Source of the DNA: Okapia johnstoni
Taxonomy: Eukaryota; Chordata; Mammalia; Artiodactyla; Giraffidae
Length of the DNA stretch: 64,000 nucleotides
Assembly (NCBI GenBank): GCA_024291935.2
Contig: CM044320.1
Coordinates: 31,898,001-31,962,000 of the forward strand
Direction of reading: 5' to 3'
The notes under the pieces were generated by a model. That model saw only the letters and a program-made list of their open reading frames with translations, had not been told where the DNA came from and made no database searches. The position numbers and the translations under genes were made by a program. Positions 1 through 10,800 of the stretch are shown piece by piece. How positions within the stretch are numbered: position 1 is the first letter of the stretch; every line of letters starts with the position of its first letter.

Positions 1-202
1 ACATTTTTACATACTGGAAATTTTCTTTGGCTGTTCTATTATTCTTAGTTTTTTGGTTACTGTTCTGTGTTCATGTTTGTTTCTCTGTTAATTTTCAGAG
101 TGAATGCTTTTACAAGTCAGAGCCATAATTAATGCTGAATACTACTACTACTGCTAGCTATCATTTAACATGTATTTCCTATTTGTGTTTATGTATATTA
201 TA
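1..202. other. No recognised feature (AT-rich)
   Basis: AT-rich sequence before the first SINE. I see no gene signal or familiar repeat. Confidence 0.5.
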
Positions 203-410
203 GGCTTACCAGGTGGCACAGTGGTAAAAAATCTGCCTGCCAATGAAGGAGACTCAGGAGATGTGGGTTTGATCCCTAGGTGGGGAAGATCCCCTGGAGG
301 AGGAAATGGCAACCCACTCCAGTACTCTTGCCAGGAAAACCCCATGGACAGAGGAGCCTGGCAGGGCTACAGTTCATGGGATCGCAAAGAGTCAGGACAA
401 GACTGAGCAT
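203..410 (+). mobile_element. Bov-tA-type SINE
   Basis: The tRNA-like head (GGTGGCACAGTGGTAAAAAA, then a B-box-like GTTTGATCCCTAGG) is followed by the BovA body (GGCAACCCACTCCAGTA) and the tail CAAGACTGAGCA. An extra short duplication lies before the B box. It runs into an ATGCAC-rich tail. Non-autonomous; BovA SINEs share their 3' end with BovB and are mobilised by it. Confidence 0.93.
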
Positions 411-454
411 GCACACATGCATGCACTCTATGTATATTATTTCATTGCATCCTT

Positions 455-560
455 TTAAGGATGTATTATTATCCACCTTTCACAGATGAGGAAACCAACA
501 CTTAGAGCAGTCACATAGCAGAACCAAGGCCAGAGTTCAGGTCTATCTGAGTTTAGTGAC
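455..560 (+). repeat. MIR SINE fragment
   Basis: CACAGATGAGGAAACC followed by a degraded match to the MIR core (AGCAGTCACATAGCAGAACC, then CAGAGTTCAGG) marks an old mammalian MIR in sense orientation. Confidence 0.6.
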
Positions 561-774
561 TGCAGTTTTCATCATTACACTTCTTCATTCCCTGAAAAAT
601 ATTGAGCACAACTGTTTACAAGACAGTTGGACAGATACTTTATAATATAAATGGATGACAGATATGTTCCTTGCTATTCTGGAATTTATTCTTTTGATGG
701 GACAATAGTATCTGTGAATATGCAAAACATAACGCATTACAGAATATGATAAAAATCAAAGGATGGTTCTGTTA

Positions 775-1130
775 AGAGCTAGAAGAACTCAGGGAAGAAT
801 CAGTAGGAAAGCCTTCACAGAAGAGATGGGCAATTATGTGTGGACCTCAAAGGATAGATAGGATTTTGAAAAGCGGAGAACAGGAAGGAAGATATCATTT
901 TATTCTTTCATGCATGCATTCACTCAATAGAGACATATTAATTATTTGTTGTGACTCAACAGTGTTGAATGTACTTTTCCTGAGAGCATCCAAACCTGGG
1001 ATAGGCATGGTGTAGGCATATTAATGGCTGAGGCAGAGAGATGACCTGAGTGTGCAGTGCTAGGTAGAGTCGGATACATAGTGGAGATCAGGTCAGAGAG
1101 GGCTGTGAACCCAGGCCCAGGAGTAGAATA
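775..1130 (-). repeat. L2-like fragment, antisense
   Basis: AGGAAAGCCTTCACAGAAGAG and the following GACCTCAAAGGATAGATAGG resemble the reverse complement of the 3' part of the L2 LINE. The later part is too decayed for certainty. Confidence 0.4.
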
Positions 1131-1151
1131 CACTCTCAGTATGCACTACAT

Positions 1152-1374
1152 GGGCTTCCCTGGTGGCTTAGTGGCAAAGAATCCACCTGCCAATACAGGA
1201 GATGCAGGAGATGATAGTTTGTTCCCTCGGTCAGGAAGATCCCCTGGAGAAGGAAACGGCAACCCACTCCAGTATTCTTGCCTGGAGAATCCCACGGACA
1301 GAGGAGCCTGCTGGGCTACAGTCCAAGGGGTCACAAAAGAGGCGGACACGCCTTAAGGACTCAACAACAACAAT
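1152..1374 (+). mobile_element. Bov-tA-type SINE
   Basis: Full-length SINE from GGGCTTCCCTGGTGGCTTAG to a CAACAACAACAA tail. The B-box region has an insertion similar to that of the copy at 203. Confidence 0.93.
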
Positions 1375-1407
1375 GTCAATACTTAGATTCATTACAGAAT
1401 GTTTCCT

Positions 1408-1543
1408 TGGTTGGCGTCCCTGACTCGATGGACATGAGTTTGAACAAGCTCTGGGGGTTGGTGATGGACAGGGAGGCCAGGCATGAGAAGTGCATGGGGT
1501 CACAAAAGGCTGGACACAACTGAGCGACTGAACTGAACTGAAC
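1408..1543 (+). mobile_element. BovB LINE 3' end
   Basis: The terminal ~135 bases of BovB: GACTCGATGGACATGAGTTT through CACAACTGAGCGACTG and the GAACTGAACTGAA tail. Heavily 5' truncated. Confidence 0.9.
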
Positions 1544-1789
1544 AAGATATTTCAGGAGTTTCTTGCTTCTATTTGTATGTAAGTATGTGTGTGTTGCTTT
1601 TTCTTTTCTGGATTCATAGGTGTTCTTCATTCCAGATCAAATTTCTTTGCAGGATTTATGCATCACAAATATATTCTCTCAGATTGTAATTCGTATTTTC
1701 AGTCTCTGAAAGATGCATTTTATGAGTCGAGTATATTTGTCTCTCCTTATGCCATCACCACACTGTCTTAATTAAGGTAACTTTGTGGT

Positions 1790-1981
1790 GTTGTTTTAGT
1801 CGCTAAGTTGTGTCCTACTCTTTGAGACCCCCATGGACTGTAGCCTGCCAGGCTCCTCTGTCCATGGGATTTCCTAGGAAAGAATACTGGAGTGGGTTAC
1901 CATTTCCTTCTCCAGGGGATCTTCCCTCATCTCCTGCGTCAGCAGGCAGATTCTTTACCACTGAGCCACTTGCGAAGCCCC
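1790..1981 (-). mobile_element. Bov-tA-type SINE, antisense
   Basis: Reverse complement of the SINE: AGTCGCTAAGTTGTGTCC, CCAGGCTCCTCTGTCCATGG, and the tRNA-like head ending in GAAGCCCC. Inserted in the antisense L1. Confidence 0.92.
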
Positions 1982-2084
1982 AGTATTGTATACAGGTCTT
2001 TCAAAAAAAAAAATTTAATAGTACCATGACCATTCTATATTCTTTGATTTCCATGTGAATTTTTAGAATAATCTTGTCAATTAT

Positions 2085-2280
2085 GGGTTTCCCTTGTGGC
2101 TCAGCTGGTGAATCCGCCTGCAATGCTGGAGACCTGGGTTCGATCCCTGGGTTGGGAAGATCCCCTGGAGAAGGGAAAGGCTCCCCACTCCAGTATTCTG
2201 GCCTGGAGAATTCCATGGACTGTACAGTCCATGGAGTCACAAAAAGTCGGACACAAATGAGCGACTTTCACTTTCACTTT
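2085..2280 (+). mobile_element. Bov-tA-type SINE
   Basis: Full-length copy with a well-preserved B box (GGTTCGATCCCTGGGTTGGG) and a CTTTCACTTTCACTTT tail. It splits the antisense L1. Confidence 0.95.
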
Positions 2281-3085
2281 ATCAACTGTAAAAATACCAG
2301 CTTAGATTTTGTTGGGGTTGCACTGACTGTATGGATCAATTTGGAAAGAATGGATTACCTGTAATCTTCCTTTCTGGTAATAGTTTGTCAGGTTTTGGTA
2401 TGAAGATTACGCTGGTCTCTGAAATAAAAGCAAAAATAAACAAATGGAATTTAATTAAACTTTAAACTTTTACTCAGCAAAACAAACCATGAACAAACTG
2501 AAAATACAACCTATAGAATGGGAGAAAATATTCACAAATGACAACGAACCAAGTGTTAATATCCAAAAATATATAAACAGCTCATATAACTCAAAATCAA
2601 AAAACAAATAACCCAATAAAAATGGGAAGAAGACCTGAACCGATATTTTTCCAAAGAATACATACAGATGGCTAACAGGTACATGAAAAGATGCTCAATA
2701 CTGCTAATTATTAGAGAGATGCAAATCAAATCAACAACGAGCTATTGTATCACACCTGTCAGAATGACTATCATTAAAAAATTTACAGATAACAAATGTT
2801 GGGAAGGATGTAGGGGAAAGGGAACACCTGTACACTGTTGGTGGGGAATGTAAATTGGTACAGTCACTGTGGAAAACTGTATTGAGGGTTCTCAAAAAAC
2901 TAAAAATAGAACTATCAGATGATCCAGCAATTCTACTCCTGGGTATGTATCTAGGAAGGATGAAAACACTGATTTGTAAGAATACATGCATCCCAATGTT
3001 CCTAGCAGCACTATTTACAATAGCCAATATATGGAAATAACTCAAGTGTCCAAGAATGGATGAATGGATAAAGAAGATGTGTTTT

Positions 3086-3111
3086 ACACACACACACACA
3101 CACACACACAG
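3086..3111. repeat. (CA)n microsatellite
   Basis: About thirteen AC dinucleotides in the 3' UTR of the sense L1. Confidence 0.95.
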
Positions 3112-3137
3112 AATAGAATATTACTCAGCCATAAATG

Positions 3138-3231
3138 AGCTTCCCTCATAGCTCAGTCAGTAAAAAATCCACCTGCAATGCAGAAGTCTGTGTGCAATGC
3201 TGGAGACCTGGGTTTGATCCCTGAGTTGGGG
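3138..3231 (+). mobile_element. Bov-tA SINE, tRNA-like head only
   Basis: GCTTCCCTCATAGCTCAGTC to GTTTGATCCCTGAGTTGGGG. The BovA body is absent. The B-box region carries a local duplication (TGCAATGCAGAAGTCTGTG, then TGCAATGCTGGAGACC). Confidence 0.85.
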
Positions 3232-4289
3232 TATAATATTACCTATATGTGGAATCTAAAAAATAATACAAATGAATGAATGTAGCAAAACAGAAACAGA
3301 CTCGCTGATTTAGAAAACAAACTAGTGGTTACCAGTGGGGAAGAGGGAAGGGCAAGTTAGGGCAATGGGGTTAAAAGATTCAAACTACTATGTATAAAAT
3401 AAATAAGCATCAACAATACATTGTACAACACGGGGAATTATAGCCATTACCTTGTCCAAAAAGAGAAAAGAAAGATTATGTTGGTCTCATAAAACAAGTT
3501 GGTAAATGTTTTCTCTTTTTCCATTGCTCAGGATTGGCATTATGATTTCCTTATGTCCTTTGTAGAATTTATTCGTGAAATATTTTGCTTCTGGACTTTG
3601 CTTTCTGGGCAGTAATAGTTATAGGGCTGATTATATATTCTATTTCTTCTTCATTGATTTCTGGTAAGCTGTGTTTTCTTATAATCTCTTTGATGTTGGT
3701 GGAATCCATGATGTTATGTCCTTTTCGTTACTGATACTGGTTATTTGGCTCTTCTATATATTTTTCCCTTCATTAATTTGCTCAGTCTTTTTAAGGAACC
3801 AAGCACTGGCTTTTGATTCTCTTTATTATACATTTTTAAACTTTCTTTGGGTTCAGTTTGCTATTACTTTTGTGAATACTTGAGATGGATAGTTAGATAA
3901 TAATCATATTTTTATTTTCTAATATAGGCAGAACTTTATTCCATAAATGTTGCTGTTCAGTATTTTCATTGTCATTTATTTAAATATGTATTTTTTAATT
4001 TACATAGGTTTTAGATAGCTGTTGCTTAATTTCCAAACATATAAAGATTTTCAAGTTATTTTTCGTTAGTGATTTTTAATTAAATCCCTCTGTGGCGAGA
4101 GTTCATACTCTGAATAATTTATTTGAAATTTTATTACCTCATGGCAAGCATATGGTCCATTTTTGTAAAATTTTTTCATTGCTTTTGAAAAGAGTGCATA
4201 TTCTGAATTTGTTGAGTGTAGGGTTTTATATGTCTCAATTAAAGTAACGGCAATAATTGTGTTATTTTTATCTTCACTGATTTTTTCCT

Positions 4290-4610
4290 ACTTATAAAAA
4301 TTACAGACAGTGAGGATTCATCATTTTTTGCAGATTTCATCTCCATTTTACATTCTTACCAACAGTGTGAAAGGATTCCCTTTCCCCAACATCTTCACCC
4401 AACACTTGTTATTGCTTGTCTTTTTGACAAAAACCATCTCCATGTGTGAAGTGATATCTCATTGTGGTTTTGATTTGCATTTCTCCGATGGATTAGTGAT
4501 GTTGAGCATCTTTTCACATACCTCTTGGCCATCTGTATGTCTTCTTTGGGAAAATGTTTATTCAGGTCCTTTGCCCATTTTTTTTTTTTTACTAGATTAT
4601 ATCTATATAT
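4290..4610 (-). mobile_element. L1 LINE 3' end, antisense
   Basis: GATATCTCATTGTGGTTTTG and TTGAGCATCTTTTCACATAC are diagnostic of the L1 3' region in reverse. Because 3' sequence here follows ORF2 sequence upstream, this is a separate copy from the element ending near 4265. Confidence 0.85.
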
Positions 4611-4640
4611 GTGTCTGTGTATGTATTGGAGAAAGAAAAA

Positions 4641-4848
4641 GTGAAAGTATTAGTCATTCAGTTGTGTCTGCCTCTTTGTGACCCCATGGACTATAGCCTG
4701 CCAGGCTCCTCTGTCCATGGGATTCTCCAGACAAGAATACTGTAGTGGGTAGCCATTCCTTTCTCCAGAGGATCTTCCTGACCCAGGGATTGAACCCAGC
4801 TCTCCTGTGTTGCAGGCAGACTCTTTACTGTCTGAACCACCAGGGAAG
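4641..4848 (-). mobile_element. Bov-tA-type SINE, antisense
   Basis: GTGAAAGTATTAGTCATTCA, the BovA body, then the tRNA-like head ending ACCACCAGGGAAG. Joined directly to a sense BovA piece. Confidence 0.93.
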
Positions 4849-4968
4849 GACACGGCAACCCATTCCCGTATTCTTGCTTGGAAAATCCCACGGATAGAGG
4901 AGCCTGGTGGCCTATAGTCCATAAGGTCACAAAAGAGTCAGACACAAGTCAGCAAATAAATAACAACC
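4849..4968 (+). mobile_element. BovA SINE piece, sense
   Basis: BovA body only (GGCAACCCATTCCCGTATTC to CACAAGTCAGC), with an AAATAAATAACAA tail. It forms an inverted pair with the preceding antisense copy. Confidence 0.88.
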
Positions 4969-6170
4969 ATATATATCTTTCCCTGTGAGTAGTGTAAGTT
5001 CCTTATAGCTATTATTTCTTAGTGTTCAGGCACTTGTCTTGTTTCCTCATATTTCTGAGTATTCTTGATTAACAATTATAGTTTATGAAAAAACTATAGA
5101 TCTAATTTAGGCCTAAGATGATATATTCCTTTAGAGAATATCTAATTGATGGCTGGGGCACAGAAAGTCCATATTAACTTAATTAATTCAGTTAGGACTT
5201 AGGACAGTTTGGAGCTGGGTTTCTGTTTCAGTGAAGGTCAGTCTCTGTTCTATTCTTACTCCTAGGTTGGACTTACAAGGTTCCAACAAGAATCTGGAGG
5301 GAGATGTTACCAGTTATTCTCTTTGTTGGGCCTTGAACTCCAACTTTTGTCCTCTGTATCCATAAATCTGTAAAATCTCTGTTTATTTTCTCAACCAATT
5401 CTTCCCAAAATAACCTGACAAATTTAGGGCAAATCTGACTTTACAGATTGGTTACCTTTCTGGGTCTTTTCATTCCTCTGGGTCTTGGAATCATAATGTT
5501 TGACTTGATAGCATTTTGGTGTCTTTGGTTCTATTACATTTCCCCAGCTTTTCTATTTGTTTTCAGTAGGAGAATTAGTCCAAGTTACCTGGGCAGCCCT
5601 CACTAAATCCTGATTCTCATATTGTTTAAATAAAATATTTGTATGTCTTTTGGCTCAACTCTTTAAAATATATATTGGTGTCAACTAAAGAAATATTCCC
5701 TTTGGTATTGTGCTTAGACAAAAGAACTGGTCCTATAGCTTATAGGTTCCATGACAAATTCAAGGTGAGATTCAATTTATTTTGCTACCTGGCAATTTTT
5801 ATTTTTATTTGGCCTCATTATATAGTTTTTTTTGTTTATTTTTTTTTTTTAGCTACTTCACTCTTTCTGCTTTCAGAGAGTATGTTATGCAAATTTAATT
5901 CGAAGATGCCTGTGAATGTTCTTTGTAAATATTTAAAGAAAAATGCATGTATAAGGTGGTATTACTATTCTAGACTCATAATCATTTTTCTTGTAAAAAC
6001 CTTGTGCACACAGATTAGCAGCATCTCCGAGAAGGTTTTGGTGAACTGTTCTCTTTAGAAGTGTTGTGCTTCATTGAATGATGACAACTGATTTAATCAG
6101 AACTTCTCCTGGGAAGAAGGATCACAAAGTAAACAAAGCGTAGTGTTCATCTGCATGTGAAATAAGTGTG
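4969..6170. other. No recognised feature
   Basis: About 1.2 kb of AT-rich sequence with a T tract at 5834-5852. A 139-codon frame at 5639-6058 is hydrophobic, has no domain I recognise and is probably chance. Confidence 0.5.
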
Positions 6171-6174
6171 ATTA

Positions 6175-6285
6175 CATAACTTGTCAAAATCATACACCTT
6201 GTGCTCCATGGGGAAGGGAAAGCTAGTACACAGCAGCAGAAACTGAATCCAGGACCCTCTGCCTTTAATCCCAAGGCCTAAAATA
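6175..6285 (+). repeat. Possible MIR fragment
   Basis: ATAACTTGTCAAAATCATAC, then CAGAAACTGAATCCAGGACC resembles the MIR core in sense orientation. Weak. Confidence 0.35.
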
Positions 6286-6399
6286 GAAGCAATAAGACAA
6301 CGAAGATTAGAAAAAATTCTCTTCAAAGATTTGAAAATCAAAGAGAAAAACTCCTCTTAACTCTGAGTTTCTATGCTCAGAATTCCTCCCTGCTTCTCC

Positions 6400-6424
6400 T
6401 TCCCTCCTTCCTTCCTTCCTTCCA
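6400..6424. repeat. (TTCC)n simple repeat
   Basis: CCTCCTTCCTTCCTTCCTTC, about six units. Confidence 0.85.
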
Positions 6425-6439
6425 CAGCCAAGTATCTTT

Positions 6440-6745
6440 GAGGGGAAAAAACTACATTGCTTTCACTTCCTTACTGCTCACTCATGTTACATCCACTGTG
6501 GTATGATTTGTTCACTCATGCATAAATCATGCTTGCTATCAGGGGTCACAATGACCTCCTAGTAGACCATCTAACGGTTTTATTCCTTCCCTGTTTCTGT
6601 ATGACATCTGTCATTCTCTCCTGCCCTCCTTCCCTCCAAATTCTTGTCCAACTCCCCTTCCTCCTCTTTTTCTCCACGTTCAGAGGATCCCTTTGTGTCA
6701 GTCCTTGGATCTTCCCTCTGTTTGCTTTTTCCCTTTCCTATTTCC
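6440..6745 (+). repeat. L2 LINE reverse-transcriptase remnant
   Basis: GGTCACAATGACCTCCTAGT and TCAGTCCTTGGATCTTCC match the L2 reverse-transcriptase coding strand in order, with many indels. Part of a 198-codon chance frame (6529-7125) that then runs through a SINE. Confidence 0.6.
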
Positions 6746-6798
6746 TTCAACAATTTCACTTAAAAAAAAAAAAGTACTTGCAACCATTGTATCTATTT

Positions 6799-7009
6799 AG
6801 CCCAGGTAGTGCAGTGGTAAAGAATCTGCCTGCCAATGCAGAAGATGCAAAAGACTCAGGTTCAATCCCTGGGTCAGGAAGATCCCCTGGAGGAGGAAAT
6901 GGCAACCTGCTCCAGTATTCTTGCCTGGAAAAATTACACGACAGAGGATCCTGGCAAGCTACAGTCCAGGGAGTCTCAAAGAGCTGGACACGACTGAGCA
7001 CACACACAC
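6799..7009 (+). mobile_element. Bov-tA-type SINE with TSD
   Basis: Complete SINE ending GACTGAGCACACACACAC. TGTATCT occurs on both sides (6788-6794 and 7010-7016), a short target duplication. Confidence 0.94.
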
Positions 7010-7144
7010 TGTATCTTCATCACTTTAAAATCTCTTGTTTATGCTCTTCTCTTAAACTAATTGAGCAATTTCAACTGCCTACTGATGGTTTCAGATTTTT
7101 CCAACCCTACTCAAGCTACCCATAATTGTTCTAGAATTAATGAG

Positions 7145-7467
7145 GGCTTCCCTGGTGGTCCAGTGGTTAAGAATCTGCCTTGAAATGCAGGGGACACTGG
7201 TTTGATCCCTAGTCTGGGAATATCCCACATGCCATGGGGCAACTAAGCCCAAGTGCCACAATTACCGAGCCTGCGCTCTGGAGCCTGGGAGCCACAACTA
7301 CTGAAGCCATGCGCCTAGAGCCCACACTCTGCAACAAGACAAACCGCTACGAGAAGTCCCCACACCTTGACTAGAGAAGACCCCACTCTCTGCAACTAGA
7401 GAAGGCCCATGCACAGCAACAAAGATCCAAACAAAGCACAGTCAAAAATAAAACAAAGAAATATAGT
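7145..7467 (+). mobile_element. CHR-2-type tRNA-Glu SINE with TSD
   Basis: GGGCTTCCCTGGTGGTCCAG, CAACTAAGCCCAAGTGCCAC and a C/A-rich body typical of the cetartiodactyl CHR-2 group, ending in AAAATAAAACAAAG. The TSD is TAGAATTAATGAG (7132-7144) against TAGAATAAATGAG (7468-7480). Confidence 0.9.
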
Positions 7468-7480
7468 TAGAATAAATGAG

Positions 7481-7796
7481 AACTCAGGCTGGCAGCAGAT
7501 ATCAGTTACTTTCTCTGTAAACAAACATGGACTAGAAGTAATGTAATCCTTTGACTTCTTCATGCCTGATGTAAGGGTGCTTTGAAATTAACAGATCCCT
7601 AGAGCAGTGAAGAGCATAACCTTTCAGTCTTCCATTGAAAGACCACAAAGCTCCAGCCAGAAGACTCTTTGGCTGCTCCTTCCACCTAAGTCTCTGATGC
7701 CCAATTTTTATGCCAGTTTGTCTAGTGATAAAGGTCAACCTCGTACCCTAGGAAACTGGTAACTAGTTGTGGGGGCAGAACTGGCTTCGATCAGTG
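7481..7796. other. No recognised feature
   Basis: Low-repeat sequence between SINE insertions. A 68-codon minus frame at 7532-7738 has no recognisable domain. Confidence 0.5.
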
Positions 7797-7806
7797 CTTT
7801 TAGCAT

Positions 7807-8145
7807 GTTGTGGTGTGCTGTGCTTAGTGTCTCCGTCGTGTTTGGCTCTTTGCGACCCCATGGACTGGAGCCCACCAGGCTCCTCTGTCCATGGGGATTC
7901 TCCAGGCAATAACACTGAAGTGGGTTGCCATGCCCTCCTCCAGGGGATCTTCCCAGCTCAGGGATCAAACCAGGTCTCCCACAATGCAGGTGGATTCTTT
8001 ACCATCTGAGCCATGAGGGAATCCCAAGAATGCTGGAGTGGGTAGCTTATCCCTTCTCCAGGGTATCTTCCTGATCCAGGAATCAAACCAGAGTTTCTTT
8101 CATTGCAGGCAGATTCTTTACCAGCTGAGCTAGCAGAGAAGCCCC
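7807..8145 (-). mobile_element. Dimeric Bov-tA SINE, antisense, one insertion
   Basis: A complete antisense unit (about 7813-8025) is followed directly by a second partial unit (8026-8145) containing BovA and tRNA-like head. CTTTTAGCAT at 7797-7806 and CTTTAGCAT at 8146-8154 flank the pair, so it appears to have inserted as a dimer. Confidence 0.88.
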
Positions 8146-8154
8146 CTTTAGCAT

Positions 8155-8845
8155 AAATCAGTCCTTTGCCTTGTGGTTCAGATTTTCTCTCAGTGTCTCT
8201 CACTGGGCACTGAACGGTCTTCCCATGAGAATGAGTCTCCCTGTACTTCATGAGTCACTAAGGTCCGTGCTATAAGGATCACTTTTTGTATATCATGGTA
8301 CCTCACTGAACCATATTTGAGTCTGAAGCACTCTGGTCTAAGATTATCCCGCCATGGGCACTAGCCTTACCATTGATTACATACTATAATTGCTTGGCCC
8401 TTTCTCCTAAACTCTTACCTGCTGGCACAGACAGTATTGGGATACTTATAATTAAGCTTATTAAGACAGGGCCTTGATGTCCCATATTCTCCTGTGCTCA
8501 CTATTTCTTCTAGTATTACTTTCTCCTAGACACTCAATCCCGAATCACTGCCTCATCTTTGACAAATATTCCTCCTTTGTTAGAACTTCAGTAAATCATC
8601 TACCAGGTTATTTTATTCTATCTCCATGACAACTCTCATCAATTCCTTCATTACCTAGCTAAAACAAAGCACTCAGTTTTCTCTCTCTTGTCACTTGCCT
8701 TTACCCATCCAATGATCTGTGTAGTATCTGTACATGTACCCCTCCTGGCTTTCCCACATTCTTGCCTTTGTTTTGACTATTCCCATTGATAAGCATCGGC
8801 CTCCCCCAAACAGCTTATGCCTCTAAAAATCTATTCAGTTTTCAA
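8155..8845. other. No recognised feature
   Basis: Pyrimidine-leaning sequence. Parts may be very old L2, but I cannot support a call. Confidence 0.45.
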
Positions 8846-8847
8846 AA

Positions 8848-8920
8848 CCGGTTTTCTCAGCTGTAAAATGGAATTTACATTGATTTCATAGAGGACTACA
8901 TAAAATAATGCATCTAAAGG
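8848..8920 (-). repeat. MIR/L2-like fragment, antisense
   Basis: GTTTTCTCAGCTGTAAAATGG is the reverse complement of the MIR core end (usually TTTCCTCATCTGTAAAATGG). Confidence 0.55.
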
Positions 8921-8944
8921 AGGAAGAGGCATGGCATAGAGGAG

Positions 8945-9058
8945 GGCTTGGCAGCCCAGTCCAGCATTCTTGCCTGGAGAATTCCATGGCCAGAGGAGCC
9001 TGGCGGGCTACAGTCCATGGGGTCACAAAGAGTCAGACACTACTGAGTGACTAACCAC
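8945..9058 (+). mobile_element. BovA SINE piece, 5' truncated
   Basis: GGCAGCCCAGTCCAGCATTC through GGTCACAAAGAGTCAGACAC and GACTAACCACACAAAG. The tRNA-like head is missing. Confidence 0.9.
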
Positions 9059-9099
9059 ACAAAGCATTTAAAACGGTAATCCTTATTACTTTCCCCCTT

Positions 9100-9365
9100 A
9101 ATATTATAACCCATATTGTCCATGAAGTATTTTTTGATTCTCCCAGACTAGAAATGATTTCTTTCTCTCCTGAATATCATGGGATAGCTTTTCCATTCCT
9201 TTCCCCTGGTATTATCACTTTCTACATTACATTACATTACAGTTATTTAGCACAAGCCTCATCCAATCATAACAGACTCGAAGTCCCTGAAGTGAGGGGC
9301 CATTTCTTGGACATCTTTTTTCCTTCCCCAGTGCATAGAATAGATAACCTTATAAATATTTGCAA
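9100..9365 (+). repeat. L2 LINE 3' end
   Basis: GACTCGAAGTCCCTGAAGTG, then CCCAGTGCATAGAATAGATAA, then ATAAATATTTGC follows the L2 3' end pattern (stop-rich, GTGCCTAGCA-like, ATAAATATTTG). Confidence 0.6.
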
Positions 9366-10620
9366 AAGCAAATTAACAAATTCACCACAGTGGTAATTAT
9401 AGCATTATCACAATATTTACTCAAAAATTATATCTTGATGAAATTACAAATGAACAAACCCCATTATATCTACAAATTGCACAGTGAATCACTCATCTGC
9501 AGGGTGATTACCTGGCTCTTTTTGAGAGGTCTGGCAGGCTCTGAAAGACAAGTGAAGACCTGAAGAAGGCAGTGTTGCTGCTCAGAAGTAAGAAACTGGG
9601 AAGAATGCTTGTCCCTGGAGACAAGCATTTTCAATTCCACTATGAAATTTCTTAAATTCTTTTGGCTATGAGATAAACCATTATTTTATCAACTACCAAG
9701 AAAAAAGTCCAGGATAGGGAATCTAATAAGTGACCCTGGCATAAAGCTGGAATCCCCAAGGGACAATTTCATTTTTCAACATCAGCCCTGGTAGGAAAGA
9801 GAAAAGAAAACTCTTCACTGAGATTCTGAACCATAATCTTTACTCACATAGGTATGAGATCTGCATTCACACCACCAGTGCATTGCAAACAACTCAGGGA
9901 GATAATCTAATTTAAAGTGGTCTCAGGTCGGTAGTGACCCCAGTGGAAATACATGCTCATATAAGAAATTCAATCCAGGCAACATCAATCCCATAAATTG
10001 CCATTGATCATAGGATGCATCTCAGTTTCAGAGGTGTTAAATTGTGAAAAATATCATCTTAGAATTGATGTAATACATTGTTTCCATTATGTATTGAGAA
10101 GGTCTGTAAAAAACTCAATGAAGGAGATAGAAAGTAAAAACAAACCTCTCTTTCTTTGACCTTTTGACTGGGACCAGTTGCTTCTCTTCCAGAGACCCAT
10201 TAGGAAGTACCCTTGCATTCAGAAAATAGATTCTAAAAGGGTAGGGCATTTGAGGGTCCGTGCTGGTCTCCCCATCCTGTCTTCATGGAGCCCATGTAGG
10301 AGACTCTCTGGGATTAGAGAGGGGATGGCGAGAACCCATTCTCTAGTCCCAGTGGACTGACTCCTTCTACCCGCTAGTACCTCAGCTTCACTCCCTGAGA
10401 GGCTTCTTGCACTGTTCACCTTCCTGGTTATACACCTGCTTGGTTGTCTTCCTTTCCCACCTCACAGAGCACAACAGGAAGCAGGTCATGCGTGCAAGCA
10501 TTTTACATCACAGAGCACACCTTTGTATGTGTGTACATGTATACACACACACATACACAGACTGGGAAGATTAGCTGATCACTTTTACACTACTGTGGAC
10601 AAACCTAAATTCCTAAAACA
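9366..10620. other. No recognised feature
   Basis: About 1.25 kb with no familiar repeat apart from a short CA/TG-rich run at 10526-10560. Open frames are short and unconvincing. Confidence 0.5.
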
Positions 10621-10624
10621 TGAC

Positions 10625-10800
10625 GTTTCCTTAAATGGGAGTTTAAATGCCACCAGAGAGGTGGAGGAAAAGTTTCCCATGGTCACTAATGACTTCCTTC
10701 TGAATTCAACATGGGCTGTTCTGGTCTTGCCTTCTGCATGTGCTGTCTTTTCCCACCATCTGAACACAACCATCAGGCTGGACCCCACAAGAATCCTTCC
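10625..10800 (+). repeat. Possible L2 remnant
   Basis: GGTCACTAATGACTTCCTTC resembles the L2 coding strand also seen at 6540, but the rest is poorly conserved. Confidence 0.3.

Larger units (their letters stand above)
2420..3471 (+). mobile_element. L1 LINE 3' end inserted in an older antisense L1
   Basis: Sense L1 ORF2 C-terminus and 3' UTR: GAGATGCAAATCAAATCAAC, then GATCCAGCAATTCTACTCCT, then ATTACTCAGCCATAAATGAG. It is flanked by a 17-base target duplication, 2403-2419 and 3472-3488 (AAGATTACGCTGGTCTC against AAGATTATGTTGGTCTC), which proves insertion into the antisense L1. A CA microsatellite and a SINE piece lie inside. Confidence 0.85.
1636..4265 (-). mobile_element. L1 LINE, antisense, interrupted
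   Basis: Antisense L1 pieces appear in the expected order along the plus strand. A 3'-UTR-like piece at 1636-1745 comes first. The ORF2 C-terminal region follows at 1982-2420, then more 5' ORF2 sequence from 3472 (TTGGTCTCATAAAACAAGTT) to about 4265. Breaks are caused by SINEs at 1790-1981 and 2085-2280 and by a sense L1 at 2420-3471. No ORF2 frame survives. The first piece is the least certain. Confidence 0.65.

Noticed and set aside
154..345. Recurring short frames with peptides such as GFSRQEYWSGLPFPSPGDLP, here and at about 20 other places
   Set aside because: These are translations of the BovA part of SINEs in antisense. Their similarity reflects the repeat, not a protein family.
4849..4968. 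Inverted SINE pair at 4641-4968 as one palindromic insertion
   Set aside because: The sense piece is partial and no common TSD was found; two separate events or a rearrangement are equally possible.
5639..6058. 139-codon hydrophobic frame resembling a membrane protein
   Set aside because: AT-rich DNA with T tracts gives runs of Phe, Leu and Ile by chance; no conserved motif or neighbouring gene supports it.
6529..7125. 198-codon open frame as a possible gene
   Set aside because: It is a composite of a decayed L2 fragment, an A tract and a Bov-tA SINE; the same SINE-encoded peptide recurs in many other frames in the window.
7145..7467. tRNA-Glu gene
   Set aside because: The tRNA-like head has lost tRNA pairing and is joined to a SINE body with a TSD, so it is a CHR-2-type SINE. 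The same holds for the tRNA-like heads of all Bov-tA copies.
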